This document shows, in pieces, positions 1 through 9,421 of a stretch of DNA of 64,000 bases. Source of the DNA: Bin55 sp964572845. GTDB taxonomy: Bacteria; Pseudomonadota; Gammaproteobacteria; Pseudomonadales; Azotimanducaceae. Position numbers and translations under genes: made by a program. The stretch is from the NCBI GenBank assembly GCA_964572845.1, contig CAZNFX010000002.1, positions 62,001 to 126,000 of the forward strand, written 5' to 3'. Under the pieces are notes generated by a model. The model did not search any database and was not told where the DNA came from. It saw nothing but the letters and a program-made list of their open reading frames with translations. Numbering within the stretch: position 1 is the stretch's first letter; each line of letters starts with the position of its first letter.

Positions 1-560
1 ACCGCCGACTCGTTGACGCCGAGTCCAATAGCCTGCACTACACCCTCTTCACGCAAGCGATGCAGCGCTGGCAATGCTCCGTTGGCCGCAGTCTCATAAA
101 TTTGTGGCTGTTGGTCGCCATGCGTCCATGCATCAATGTCATGGCAAAGGAGTATGTCTATGCGATCAAGTCCAAGACGCTCGAGGCTGGATTCGATGGA
201 CTTGAGAACACCATCGCTGGAATAGTCGTACTGAATCGAGACAGGCTCGTCGTCGAGCATGCCAGCGAAGCGGGTGCCGCGATCTTTGGCAACAAGCAAG
301 CGACCAATTTTCGTAGACAAGGCGAATTCGCTTCGGGGATACGAAGAGAGACTGTTTCCAAGCCTTTTTTCGGAAAGTCCATGGCCGTAGAGAGGTGCGC
401 TGTCGAAGTAACGAATGCCGCCTTTCCATGCCGACGCAACAATGTTGTCAGCAAGTTCATCGCTAATGCGAGAGCCGACTGCGCCAATAGGTGCACCTCC
501 GAACCCAAGTTCGGTTACTTCAACGCTGGTATTGCCCAGACTTCGTTTTCTCAGACCCAT
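1..560 (-). CDS. Aldo/keto reductase, C-terminus cut off by the window edge
   Basis: About 186 N-terminal residues of an NAD(P)H-dependent aldo/keto reductase are encoded; the frame is open to base 1. The start is the ATG at 560, which overlaps the end of the preceding gene by 10 nt. The N-terminus reads LGNTSVEVTELGFGGAPIG, followed by the catalytic Asp/Tyr segment YFDSAPLYGHGLSEKRLG, the Lys segment ALSTKIGR, the His segment ILLCHD and, at the very edge, IGLGVNE. The GLGVNE and GGAPIG signatures resemble the D-threo-aldose 1-dehydrogenase / L-fucose dehydrogenase branch (known of the family), but the substrate cannot be read from this part. It is the last gene in the window of a minus-strand run that includes an SDR and DNA polymerase II. 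Confidence 0.88.
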   Translation of the reverse strand, partial: MGLRKRSLGNTSVEVTELGFGGAPIGAVGSRISDELADNIVASAWKGGIRYFDSAPLYGHGLSEKRLGNSLSSYPRSEFALSTKIGRLLVAKDRGTRFAGMLDDEPVSIQYDYSSDGVLKSIESSLERLGLDRIDILLCHDIDAWTHGDQQPQIYETAANGALPALHRLREEGVVQAIGLGVNESA

Positions 561-1243
561 GAGACCGCTCGAATTCGCCAACCATTTTCGTCTGTGAGAT
601 AGAGCAGAGCGCTGTTGAGGTTTCCCGTGACAGCGAAAGTTGCAGAGTGAAGACCAATTTGAACGGGTTCTACATTGCCTCCGGTTATTTCGCGAAGCGG
701 GAGCTCCTCCGCGGTTGTGACCTTCTTAACCGAACCAACATCAATGGCATACACGGTGGACCCGCAAGCGTTCCAAGCGTCATCAAGCGTTCGTCGCCCT
801 ATTGCTCTGCGGAACGAATCGACAACACGCCAAGGCACATCGGTATCTGCTGTTTTGCTGTTGGGTTCTGGGTCGATGCCGTAGCGGCATTGAATTCCCC
901 AATAGTCATCGATGCGTGTGACGATATAAGTAACGCGGTTGGTCAAAATAGGCGAATCGTCGCTTCGTACCCGAGTCCACCCGCCGGCGATGTGCCATTT
1001 GTCAGTCGATGTGTGGACAACCTGCGGCTCATGCCCGTTCGTGTGGTCCCATCCTTGATCGATAAATGGTTGCCATGTGATGTTCAGCGCATGCGCTTCT
1101 GCATCTGCGATCACCCGAGGTTGACTTCTCCACGTAATGCGGACGTGGGGATAGTGCAGCGCCATCGAGAATTCGTGCGGATCACGTGTATTGAAGCTGG
1201 AAAAGAAATTCCGATAGGCGTGTAACGCTGTGTCGGGGGGCAT
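551..1243 (-). CDS. NTF2/SnoaL-like domain protein of unknown function
   Basis: A 230-residue cytoplasmic protein without signal peptide or membrane segment. The first half looks like an NTF2/SnoaL-like cone fold: YRNFFSSFNTRD near the start, the aromatic-rich ALHYPHVRI segment, then alternating strands such as WHIAGGWTRVR and YIVTRIDDYWGIQCRYG. The second half may be a second, degenerate copy of the same fold, since it begins again with a helix (VVDSFRRAIGRRTLDDAWNACG) and ends in strands. I chose the ATG at 1243; an in-frame TTG at 1267 would add eight residues and neither has a strong ribosome-binding site. Its end overlaps the aldo/keto reductase start, so the two are probably cotranslated. 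No function is assigned. Confidence 0.7.
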   Translation of the reverse strand: MPPDTALHAYRNFFSSFNTRDPHEFSMALHYPHVRITWRSQPRVIADAEAHALNITWQPFIDQGWDHTNGHEPQVVHTSTDKWHIAGGWTRVRSDDSPILTNRVTYIVTRIDDYWGIQCRYGIDPEPNSKTADTDVPWRVVDSFRRAIGRRTLDDAWNACGSTVYAIDVGSVKKVTTAEELPLREITGGNVEPVQIGLHSATFAVTGNLNSALLYLTDENGWRIRAVSWV

Positions 1244-1308
1244 GCGGTTAGGTCCAGCGAGCAACAAAATCGACGCGTAGATTATGCCCAGTCACGTTGA
1301 CGAGGATT

Positions 1309-3648
1309 CTAGTCATCGATTTGCGCAAACAAATCCTGCTGATGGTACTTCTCAGCTATTTCGTCGAAATTCAATCCCAACGCGGCGAGAACTGGCTCAG
1401 CCACAGGCCTAATCTGCCGTTGAAGATAGTGCTCTCGATCCGGGGGATGTTCAAGCTCTTGCAAGGGTTCCGGACCCTCGGTGGTAATCATGTATTCGAT
1501 GATTCGGCCCGGTCGCGACATTTTTCGACCTGCTGCTACATGCGGCGGCACAACTCTGGTGTATTGGGACAACGGCTTACGCAGTCCCTTGCGGTAGACG
1601 AGCTTTGCATCCAATTCCCCTTCCCGCAGAGCGCGCACGTAGTCGCGTAGATATTCGTCCACAGATTCCTCTGAGAACAATCTTCTGAACAGCTCGCGTT
1701 GAACTTCCTTAGCCAGTTCTGTCCAGTCGCGACGAACGACCTCCATGCCAGTGAATTCAAGCTCGCCTGAAGGGTACTCTAGTCCAGCGTATCTCTTCCG
1801 CGCTCCGGTTCGAGAACGTCGCATTGCCGGCAAGAAGAACTTTGCATAGAGATGCTCAAACTCAAGAATCAGTTTGCTGGATACACCCCACTCTTTGTCT
1901 ACGTATTGGGCTATAGCATCATTGAACTCAGCGGCCAATTCAGTACCAAGCTTGAACGTCTCATCTTGTGATGCCAAACCTGATTTGACGAAGACGCTGT
2001 CTGTATCGCCGTAGAGAACCACATACCCACGGCCCTCAAACCAGTCCTTGGCATATCTCAGAAAATGTCGTCCGAGAGAGGTCACTGCGTTGGCGAGTTT
2101 CGCATTGTGAAAGCGACAGACTGGGGTGGCCAAAACTCCGTAGAAGGAGTTCATCAGGATTTTTATCGCTTGGGATGCGACCGGATCGCCCAGTCGCTTT
2201 GCGTCCTCGCGTTCGCTGAACAACTGGTCGAGTATCGAGGGAAGTATAGAGGGATCTCGAGAGAACCGTGCACCATTTATTGTCTCAATAGGATCATTGG
2301 CGTCTTCTGCTTGAATATGGCTTACAGGGTCGATATTGAAAGTTCGTATGACGCTTGGGTACAAGCTCTTGTAGTCGAACGACCACACGTTGCTATACAT
2401 TCCCGGGACAGGCTCCAGCACGAGTCCTCCCGAGTGCCGTTCTCGTGCATGGACCGGACTGGCACTGACGGACGGCGCAACTACCTTCTTCTTCCGAAGC
2501 TGTGAGATATAGACGAAATCGAAAGAAGCGACACTTGCAGCGACGCGATCCATAGTCATACCCGTCAGAGTGCTCCTTTTCGCAGCCAAGGGCAGCAGCT
2601 TCAGTTTCTCGACAATCTCGAATGCCAAACGAGCATCTGTGCGTGCGTAGTGGATAAATCCTGGCAGATCGTTGTTGTAGCGCTCAAGTATCTCCCCGGC
2701 GCGATCCTTGACATTGCCTTCCACGGCTTTACCTTCCCCCAATACCTCTTGCGCGACCGCATCAAGGGAGTAGTCGTCGAATGTGACAAACGCACCTCTG
2801 ACCAATGCGATTCCGTCCAATACCGTCCTTCCATGTACGACGGCTTGGCTGCTTCCGAAGAATCCTCTGGCTTCGCGCAACTGCACCCCAGATTGGGTAC
2901 GCCCTAGAGCCAAGCTAATCTTGCAGTGACGTGCTATGCGCGAAAGTACGGCAAGATCGAAATCGATTACGTTCCACCCAGTGAGTACGTCGGGGTCCAA
3001 TTCCGCGACTCGTTGCTTGAAGGCGTTGATCGCATCCTTTGCCGTCGCGAACGCAATTGAATCGGCTGGTAGCTTTCGCTTGCGAGGGTCGACGACAAGC
3101 ACTTCGTTGACGGAGGGGCTGTAAAGAGCGATTGCCAGCAATTGCCGAGCTTTGGGATCGGTTTCTATGTCAAACGAGAGAACGCTTGGTGTAAAGGAAA
3201 CTTGAGCGGGCGAGATGCTGGGATTGGTGAACACGAGGTCCGCATCCGTTGCGTCGAAATCCGGTTCGCCTTCGATCGCAATTCCGCCCCGAACATCTTG
3301 GTTGATGAGAAAGGAAACTGGAAATCTCAGATCAGCTTCATACGTCGGGATGTTTTCCGCATGCAGCCGATCGCGGACGGGAAGCATGTCGGCAGGCAAA
3401 TCACACAGTACTTTGGCCGCTGGAAACCCATCCAGCGTGTCGCAGTCGGACTCGACGATATTGAATTTTCGTAGTGCTGGATGGCCTACGTCCTTGTCTC
3501 TGACGTAGAAGAACGGAACTTGGCGAGTCTCCCTTATAAGGAATGATCGTCCATCCTCGAGCCGGCCGCTGATGTGGATTACTGGAACGCCATCTTCCGC
3601 CCTATAGCCGGTCTGATAGAGAAATCCCAGATGGCGGTGCGTTGTCAT
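1309..3648 (-). CDS. polB: DNA polymerase II (family B)
   Basis: A family B DNA polymerase of about 780 residues, the usual size of E. coli Pol II (783). The 3'-5' exonuclease domain comes first and looks intact: Exo I FDIETDP, Exo II GWNVIDFDL and Exo III YARTDARLAFEI each keep the acidic residue. The polymerase domain follows with motif A (DYKSLYPSVI), motif B (KILMNSFYGVL) and motif C (YGDTDSV). Pol II acts in replication restart and lesion bypass and is SOS-regulated in E. coli; I saw no clear LexA box here. The ATG at 3648 is used as start. A TTG at 3666, directly after the stop of the upstream SDR and 4 nt behind a GGAG, is also plausible. It is probably cotranscribed with that SDR. Confidence 0.96.
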   Translation of the reverse strand: MTTHRHLGFLYQTGYRAEDGVPVIHISGRLEDGRSFLIRETRQVPFFYVRDKDVGHPALRKFNIVESDCDTLDGFPAAKVLCDLPADMLPVRDRLHAENIPTYEADLRFPVSFLINQDVRGGIAIEGEPDFDATDADLVFTNPSISPAQVSFTPSVLSFDIETDPKARQLLAIALYSPSVNEVLVVDPRKRKLPADSIAFATAKDAINAFKQRVAELDPDVLTGWNVIDFDLAVLSRIARHCKISLALGRTQSGVQLREARGFFGSSQAVVHGRTVLDGIALVRGAFVTFDDYSLDAVAQEVLGEGKAVEGNVKDRAGEILERYNNDLPGFIHYARTDARLAFEIVEKLKLLPLAAKRSTLTGMTMDRVAASVASFDFVYISQLRKKKVVAPSVSASPVHARERHSGGLVLEPVPGMYSNVWSFDYKSLYPSVIRTFNIDPVSHIQAEDANDPIETINGARFSRDPSILPSILDQLFSEREDAKRLGDPVASQAIKILMNSFYGVLATPVCRFHNAKLANAVTSLGRHFLRYAKDWFEGRGYVVLYGDTDSVFVKSGLASQDETFKLGTELAAEFNDAIAQYVDKEWGVSSKLILEFEHLYAKFFLPAMRRSRTGARKRYAGLEYPSGELEFTGMEVVRRDWTELAKEVQRELFRRLFSEESVDEYLRDYVRALREGELDAKLVYRKGLRKPLSQYTRVVPPHVAAGRKMSRPGRIIEYMITTEGPEPLQELEHPPDREHYLQRQIRPVAEPVLAALGLNFDEIAEKYHQQDLFAQIDD

Positions 3649-3666
3649 GGGGTTTTTGGCGTTCAA

Positions 3667-4449
3667 CTATCTCCACATATTGGTGCCGCCGCAGACGGCG
3701 ATCGCCTGCCCTGTGATGTACTCGCTGGCATCGGAGGCCAGGAATACAGCAATGCCCTTGAGATCGTCAGATTCGCCGAGTCGTCGCAAAGGAGTGTTGG
3801 TTTCCGCGTTTCTCTTGGCAAGCTCGTTGTCCCAAAGAGCTTTCGCGAAGTCCGTCTTGATCAGCCCCGGGCATATTGCATTGACGCGTATTCCGTGCGG
3901 ACCATATTCCAACGCCACATTGCGTACAAGCGCTATGTCAGCCAGCTTCGAAATGTTGTACGTGCCCAGCGTGAGAGAACCTGCGAAAGCACCGGTGCTA
4001 GCGGTGATCATCATGCTTCCTTTTTTCTTCGCCACCATGTCGGGCGCGACCATCTGACACAGCCAGTGATTGGATCGGACGTTTGAATTCATGATTTTGT
4101 CGTACGCAGAATCTGGAATTTCAGACATGGGACCGTAAAAAGGGTTTACGCCTGCGTTGCTGACTAGAATGTCGATTGGACCCAATCTGTTGCGCGTTTC
4201 GTCCACAAGGTTCTGCAATTGCTCCTTGTAGCCAATGTTGCAGGCAACCGCAATTGCGCGTTCTTCGCCGCACACATTGTTGATGTGCTCGCATGCCTGC
4301 TCGCACTGATCCAATTTTCGGCTGGACACAACGACGCGCGCGCCGTGTTGCGCGAGCCCTTCGGCCATGCTAAGTCCCATTCCCTTGGATGCTCCGGTCA
4401 GCAACGCTACGCGATCGGAGAGATCGAACAGGTCCGTTTTTACACTCAT
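3667..4449 (-). CDS. Short-chain dehydrogenase/reductase
   Basis: A classical SDR of 260 residues, the normal family length. It has the nucleotide-binding TGASKGMG motif at the N-terminus, the NAG motif (LVSNAGVNP) and the catalytic set with Ser in ASTGAFAGS and Tyr-x-x-x-Lys in TYNISK. The PGLIKTDFAK segment and the C-terminal TGQAIAVCGG are typical of 3-oxoacyl-ACP reductase-like or glucose-dehydrogenase-like SDRs. The reaction should be NAD(P)-dependent oxidation or reduction of an alcohol or ketone; the substrate is unknown. It lies immediately upstream of the DNA polymerase II gene on the same strand, which looks like a positional rather than functional link. Confidence 0.92.
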   Translation of the reverse strand: MSVKTDLFDLSDRVALLTGASKGMGLSMAEGLAQHGARVVVSSRKLDQCEQACEHINNVCGEERAIAVACNIGYKEQLQNLVDETRNRLGPIDILVSNAGVNPFYGPMSEIPDSAYDKIMNSNVRSNHWLCQMVAPDMVAKKKGSMMITASTGAFAGSLTLGTYNISKLADIALVRNVALEYGPHGIRVNAICPGLIKTDFAKALWDNELAKRNAETNTPLRRLGESDDLKGIAVFLASDASEYITGQAIAVCGGTNMWR

Positions 4450-4556
4450 AGTCGTTCCTCAAAAGGGTTATGACTTCGACAAGCTGCTTATCGTAATGCA
4501 ACTACCAATTGAGTTAGCGATTACGATATGTCGTTGAATTGTTCCGTTAATCTCTT

Positions 4557-6488
4557 GTGAGACCTCTTTCGATCTTTCTGATCCTGTCGGCAACATGCGC
4601 AATCGGACAGGATCAAACCGAACCGCCGTGCAGTGATCCAGACTACAAGCATGGCATCAGCTACGTAGAGCCTCTCAAGTACGACGCGGAATTCCAGCAC
4701 TTCTCCTACGCAAATCCTGAGGCACCTAAAGGGGGCATGATTCGCTTTCCTGCATTAGGCACCTGGGACAACTTCAATGGCATTCTCAACAAAGGGCGGT
4801 TGGTTGCGGGCTACGACCTCGGTGGAGCGAACACGCTTGTCTACGATCGTTTGCTTGAGGGTTCTGCAGACGAAAACGCAAGCGCGTATGGACGCCTAGC
4901 GGAAGGCGTTGCCGTGGAAGAGAACTTTGCCTGGGTTGCTTTCAAGCTGCGCAAGAATGCGTTGTGGCACGACGGTACGCCACTCGACGCCAGCGATGTC
5001 GTCTGGACTTTCAACACTTATTTGACGGAAGGTTCTCTCACATTGAAGACCGGATTGCAGGAGCTTGATCGGGTCTTTGAGTTTGGGGATCAGGAAGTCT
5101 GCTTCGTCACGAAGACAGATGTGGAGGTCAGTCCGAACATTCCGTTCACCTACGGGGGATTGGCCATTCTTCCGGAACACTACTGGCAGGACCACGACAT
5201 AACCCAGACAACGCAGATCCCTCCCCTTGGCAGCGGACCCTACAAGGCTGGAGATTTAGCTTTCGGCAAGAACATTTACTACGAGCGAGTTCCCGACTAC
5301 TGGGGTCGCGAACTTCCTGTCAACAGGGGCCGCTACAACTTTGAGAAGGTCAAGTTCGACTACTTTCTCGACGAAACTGTGATGCTTGAAGCGCACAAGG
5401 CACATGTCTACGACATGCGCGAAGAGACCGTTTCCAAAAATTGGACTACGGGATACGACTTCGACGCTCTGCACGCAGGACTGTTCCGCAAGGAACTTCG
5501 CTACCTAAAGCGAGCTTGGGGCATGTGGTGGCCGGCATTTTGGAATGTGCGCAATCTCAAGTTTCAGGATGTACGAATTCGGGAAGCGCTATGGCTTCTC
5601 TACGACTTCAAATGGATCAACAGGGTGATACTGTTTGGTTTCTACGACTACGGAGACAGCTATTTCTACAACTCTCCGATGGCACAGAGCGGTCTGCCCT
5701 CCGACGACGAGATACGACTGTTGGAACCGTTTCGAGACCAGGTGCCGCCAAGGATTTTTACTCATGAGTTCAAGCATCCCCCATCGACGGGGTATGGCTC
5801 GAATCGGGAGAGCATGAAACGAGCGCTTGAATTGTTCGACGAGGCTGGTTGGCAACTGAAGCGAGGGAAGCTGCGGCACAAGGAGACGAATGAGCAATTC
5901 CACATCGACTTCGTGTTCGTCTCCGCGATGTTGCTACGAGCCAAGTCTCCATACATACGAAGGCTTAACCAGGCTGGCATTACCACTTCTGCGGTAGCTC
6001 CGGAAGTTTCGAATTGGCAACATCGAATGCGCACGGGAAAGTTTGATGGCGGTGGATACATATGGATACCTGGCAACATGCCCGGATTCGACCTTCGCAA
6101 CCGTTTTGGCAGCGAAGCGGCCGATCAGGACTATGGGTTGAATTGGGCAGGCATCAAGAGCCCCGTGATCGACTACCTCATTGAGCATGTAATCAAAGCG
6201 CGTACTGCGCGAGACTTGTACGCGGCGACTCGAGCCTTGGACCGCGTCCTGCTGTGGAACTTCTACATGGTTCCAGGCATGGGGCAACCAGGATTTCGGC
6301 TGGTGGCATGGGACAAGTTCGGAGAAGTCGATCCATCGGTCTCGGGCCCGCTTTCGCGAGTTCCCGCCATTGACGCCTGGTGGTGGGACGAAGAGAAAGC
6401 ACAAAGAGTCGAAGCTGGCATCGCGGCCTTGGGTGACCAGGACTCGGGGTCGGAAATCGACGCATCTGACGACGCGGATTCGCAATAG
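4557..6488 (+). CDS. yejA: Periplasmic peptide-binding protein of a Yej-type ABC importer
   Basis: A family 5 extracellular solute-binding protein of 643 residues with an N-terminal signal peptide (hydrophobic PLSIFLILSATCAIG). Sequence features match the YejA group: the early HGISYVEPLKYDAEFQHF segment, NPEAPKGG, the WHDGTPLDASDVVWTF segment typical of oligopeptide-binding proteins, and RRYLKRAW-like and DFRN-like regions further on. YejABEF in E. coli imports peptides, including microcin C (established knowledge). The start is the GTG at 4557: an in-frame TAA lies 9 nt upstream and no ATG precedes the signal sequence. No clear ribosome-binding site is visible. The permease genes follow in the same direction after 18 nt. 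Confidence 0.93.
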   Translation: MRPLSIFLILSATCAIGQDQTEPPCSDPDYKHGISYVEPLKYDAEFQHFSYANPEAPKGGMIRFPALGTWDNFNGILNKGRLVAGYDLGGANTLVYDRLLEGSADENASAYGRLAEGVAVEENFAWVAFKLRKNALWHDGTPLDASDVVWTFNTYLTEGSLTLKTGLQELDRVFEFGDQEVCFVTKTDVEVSPNIPFTYGGLAILPEHYWQDHDITQTTQIPPLGSGPYKAGDLAFGKNIYYERVPDYWGRELPVNRGRYNFEKVKFDYFLDETVMLEAHKAHVYDMREETVSKNWTTGYDFDALHAGLFRKELRYLKRAWGMWWPAFWNVRNLKFQDVRIREALWLLYDFKWINRVILFGFYDYGDSYFYNSPMAQSGLPSDDEIRLLEPFRDQVPPRIFTHEFKHPPSTGYGSNRESMKRALELFDEAGWQLKRGKLRHKETNEQFHIDFVFVSAMLLRAKSPYIRRLNQAGITTSAVAPEVSNWQHRMRTGKFDGGGYIWIPGNMPGFDLRNRFGSEAADQDYGLNWAGIKSPVIDYLIEHVIKARTARDLYAATRALDRVLLWNFYMVPGMGQPGFRLVAWDKFGEVDPSVSGPLSRVPAIDAWWWDEEKAQRVEAGIAALGDQDSGSEIDASDDADSQ

Positions 6489-6506
6489 GTTCACTAGGAC
6501 GAAGTC

Positions 6507-7601
6507 GTGCTTAGGTACATACTCAAACGACTGTTGCTCATACCTCCCACGTTGTTCGGGATCATTCTGATCAACTTCGTGATCGTGCAATTTGCGCCCG
6601 GGGGACCGGTCGAACAGATCATTGCCCAAGTGACGATTGGACAGGTCTCGTCGACCCAAAGGATCAGCGGGGGCGGCGACACGGGGATGTCGTCGGAAGC
6701 AATCCAAGCCTCTGGCAGTTCCCACAATCTCTCGTCGTATGGGCTGGATCCAGATCTAGTAGACCACTTGAACGAGGAGTTTGGATTCGACAAGCCTGTC
6801 TACGCTAGGTTTTGGGACATGATCAAGAACTATCTGGTTTTCGATTTTGGAACAAGCTATTTTCAAGACCGTCCGGTTAGGGAGCTAGTAATTGAACGCC
6901 TACCGGTCTCGATCTCATTGGGTCTCTGGTCCTTGCTTCTGATCTATGCGATATCGATACCCTTGGGAGTTCGCAAGGCGGTAAAGGACGGCACACGATT
7001 CGACTTCTGGACAAGCTCCGTCATTTTCATTGGCTACGCCATACCGGGATTTCTGTTCGCGATACTGCTTATCGTGCTGTTCGCCGGAGGCAGCTACTGG
7101 GAAGTGTTTCCCATGCGGGGATTCCACTCCGAAGGTTTCGAGGAGATGGGATGGTTCGGACAGATCAAGGACTATTTCTGGCACATAGCTCTTCCAGTCC
7201 TATCTCTGACGATCGGGGGTTTTGCCTATCTGTCGATGCTCACCAAGAATTCCTTTCTCGAGGAAATCAGCAAGCAATTTGTTCTAACTGCGCGAGCAAA
7301 AGGCTTGTCGGAACGAAGGGTCTTGTTTGGGCATGTGTTTCGTAATGCGATGCTGATCGTAATTGCAGGATTTCCTGCCGCATTTGTTGGAATTCTCTTC
7401 ACAGGATCAGTGTTGATCGAGGTGATCTTCTCGCTGGAAGGCATTGGCTTGCTGAGCTACGAGGCAGTCGTCAAGCGAGACTACCCCATATTGTTTGGAA
7501 CTCTCTACGTGTTCACATTGATCTCGCTGATCATGCACTTGATTGGGGACTTGTGCTATGTATTTGTAGATCCTCGAATTGACTTTGAGACGCGACAGTG
7601 A
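6507..7601 (+). CDS. yejB: Peptide ABC transporter permease, YejB type
   Basis: An inner-membrane permease of 364 residues belonging to the DppB/OppB class. It begins with LRYILKRLLLIPPTLFG, the first membrane helix, then the FAPGGPVEQI motif typical of dipeptide permeases, a long periplasmic loop, and five more hydrophobic segments. The cytoplasmic EAA loop that contacts the ATPase is visible around LTARAKGLSERRVLFGH. The start is a GTG at 6507 with AGGA about 8 nt upstream. The gene ends four bases into yejE (GTGA overlap), which implies translational coupling. Together with YejA and YejE it should form the membrane channel of a peptide importer. Confidence 0.94.
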   Translation: MLRYILKRLLLIPPTLFGIILINFVIVQFAPGGPVEQIIAQVTIGQVSSTQRISGGGDTGMSSEAIQASGSSHNLSSYGLDPDLVDHLNEEFGFDKPVYARFWDMIKNYLVFDFGTSYFQDRPVRELVIERLPVSISLGLWSLLLIYAISIPLGVRKAVKDGTRFDFWTSSVIFIGYAIPGFLFAILLIVLFAGGSYWEVFPMRGFHSEGFEEMGWFGQIKDYFWHIALPVLSLTIGGFAYLSMLTKNSFLEEISKQFVLTARAKGLSERRVLFGHVFRNAMLIVIAGFPAAFVGILFTGSVLIEVIFSLEGIGLLSYEAVVKRDYPILFGTLYVFTLISLIMHLIGDLCYVFVDPRIDFETRQ

Positions 7602-8689
7602 GCCCGTTAGTTCGACGCGGAATCGCGAATTTCAAAGCAAACAGGCGAGGTTACTACTCGCTGTGGATATTCGGCATCCTGTTTGCCATCTCTCTGATGG
7701 CCGAGCTCGTAGCCAACGATAAGCCCATCGTTCTCTTCATGAATGGCAAGCTCTTCTTTCCCGCGTTCACCTTCGTGGCAGAGACGGATTTAGGGGGAGA
7801 GTTGGAAATCGAAGCCGACTACACCGACCCATACGTTAAGGACTTGATCGAGGAAGCAAACGGCTGGGCGATTTTCCCACCCATACCGTACAGCTACGAC
7901 ACAGTTGATTTTTGGGTTGAGCAATCGACGCCGGCCCCGCCATCAGGTCAGCATTGGCTGGGCACCGATGATCGCGCAAAGGACACTCTTGCGCGCCTGA
8001 TCTACGGATTTCGATTGTCCGTCGTCTTTGGTATCACGCTGACGCTGTTTAGTTCTCTCATTGGCGTAGGCATAGGTGCTGTGCAGGGCTACTTCGGTGG
8101 TTTAGTCGACTTATTGGGACAGCGTTTGGTGGAGATTTGGTCGGGCTTGCCCGTCTTGCTGATCCTAATCATATTGGCTAGTGTGATCGAACCCAACGTG
8201 ATCTGGCTGTTGATTCTTCTGACCTGCTTCAGTTGGATGACGCTCGTTGCTGTTGTTCGCGCAGAATTCCTGCGTACAAGAAATTTCGACTTTGTCAGGG
8301 CGGCACGTGCGCTTGGCGTATCGAATCGCACCATCATGCGGCGGCATGTCTTGCCGAATGCCATGGTTGCAACGCTAACCAATGTCCCGTTCATACTGTG
8401 CGGTGCCGTGACTATGCTCACCGCACTAGATTTTCTAGGGTTTGGTTTGCCGGACGGTTCGCCCTCCATTGGCGAGTTACTTGCCCAGGGCAAAGCCAAC
8501 ATCCAGTCGCCATGGCTCGGTCTGACAGGATTCTTCACGATGGCGATCATGCTGGTCCTCTTGATCTTCATCAGCGAAGGTGTGCGGGACGCGTTCGATC
8601 CTAGGCGTTCGCTAGGAGGAGGGGCGCCTGCTGAACATGCGGCTCAGGAAGTAGCCGAAGCACAGACGGCAGCGGCACTGTCTCGTTGA
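7598..8689 (+). CDS. yejE: Peptide ABC transporter permease, YejE type
   Basis: The second permease subunit, 363 residues, of the DppC/OppC class. After the first membrane helix there is a long periplasmic insertion (about residues 40-120) that is characteristic of YejE. It then reads HWLGTDDRAKDTLARLIYG, the hallmark of DppC-like permeases, and later the EAA loop VRAARALGVSNRTIMRRHVLP. The C-terminal tail after FDPRR is Ala/Glu-rich and poorly structured. The GTG start overlaps the yejB stop. No gene for the YejF ATPase follows: the next gene is purE after a 228-bp spacer, so the ATPase must be encoded elsewhere or shared with another transporter (inference). Confidence 0.93.
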   Translation: MSPLVRRGIANFKANRRGYYSLWIFGILFAISLMAELVANDKPIVLFMNGKLFFPAFTFVAETDLGGELEIEADYTDPYVKDLIEEANGWAIFPPIPYSYDTVDFWVEQSTPAPPSGQHWLGTDDRAKDTLARLIYGFRLSVVFGITLTLFSSLIGVGIGAVQGYFGGLVDLLGQRLVEIWSGLPVLLILIILASVIEPNVIWLLILLTCFSWMTLVAVVRAEFLRTRNFDFVRAARALGVSNRTIMRRHVLPNAMVATLTNVPFILCGAVTMLTALDFLGFGLPDGSPSIGELLAQGKANIQSPWLGLTGFFTMAIMLVLLIFISEGVRDAFDPRRSLGGGAPAEHAAQEVAEAQTAAALSR

Positions 8690-8917
8690 CACTCTCTTGG
8701 ATCCCAAGCTCGTGGGCTAGTAGAATTTTGCAGCGGGCGGCATGTAGCGAAATTGCTGCTTTCATCAACGAACAGCACCGCTCGCAATGTCGTTGTCAAC
8801 AACGCGCAGCACAGTCGAGCGTTGAGTTTGCGGTCAACGGCATGTCAATAGGTCAGTAATAGCCATTCGTTGAGGAGACTCATCCCGATCGACTGGTAAT
8901 CAAGAAGGAGTAAGCGT

Positions 8918-9406
8918 ATGAGTTGGGTGGCAGTATTGATGGGTTCCAAGTCCGATTGGCCCACAATGCAAAGTACAACCGAAGTCTTGGCAGATTTTGG
9001 GGTTGAGTTCGAAGCCAAGGTGACTTCCGCTCATCGCACTCCGAGCCAGACGGCGGACTACGTAAGCGATGCCGTTGAACGCGGATGCGAAGTCTTCATT
9101 TGCGCCGCGGGTCTCGCCGCGCACTTGGCCGGCGCCGTCGCTGCCAAGACAACCAAACCCGTAATCGGCGTGCCCATGGACGGCGGACCGCTATCCGGCT
9201 TCGATGCATTGTTGTCCACTGTGCAAATGCCGGGAGGAGTACCTGTGGCTACTGTGGCGATCGGCAAAGCAGGAGCCAAGAATGCAGCCTATTTGGCCAT
9301 ACAGGTCCTAGCGCTGTCGAACAGCGATTTGTCGGACCGACTGGCAGAGGATCGCTCGGCTAGCGTGCGCAATGTAGAGGAGCAGAATCAGTCCATCCAA
9401 GGTTGA
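8918..9406 (+). CDS. purE: N5-carboxyaminoimidazole ribonucleotide mutase
   Basis: PurE, 162 residues, converts N5-CAIR to CAIR in de novo purine synthesis. Signature elements are GSKSDWP at residues 9-15, the SAHRTP substrate loop, and AAGLAAHLAGAVAA with GVPMDGGPLSG. The fold is the octameric class I type known from bacteria. The ATG at 8918 has a strong ribosome-binding site (AAGGAG, 8 nt upstream). The partner purK (N5-CAIR synthetase), which usually follows purE, is not here; instead tsaC follows after 15 nt. The 228-bp region before it is the longest spacer in this part and presumably holds the promoter. Confidence 0.96.
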   Translation: MSWVAVLMGSKSDWPTMQSTTEVLADFGVEFEAKVTSAHRTPSQTADYVSDAVERGCEVFICAAGLAAHLAGAVAAKTTKPVIGVPMDGGPLSGFDALLSTVQMPGGVPVATVAIGKAGAKNAAYLAIQVLALSNSDLSDRLAEDRSASVRNVEEQNQSIQG

Positions 9407-9421
9407 CATGCGGGTTGCTAC

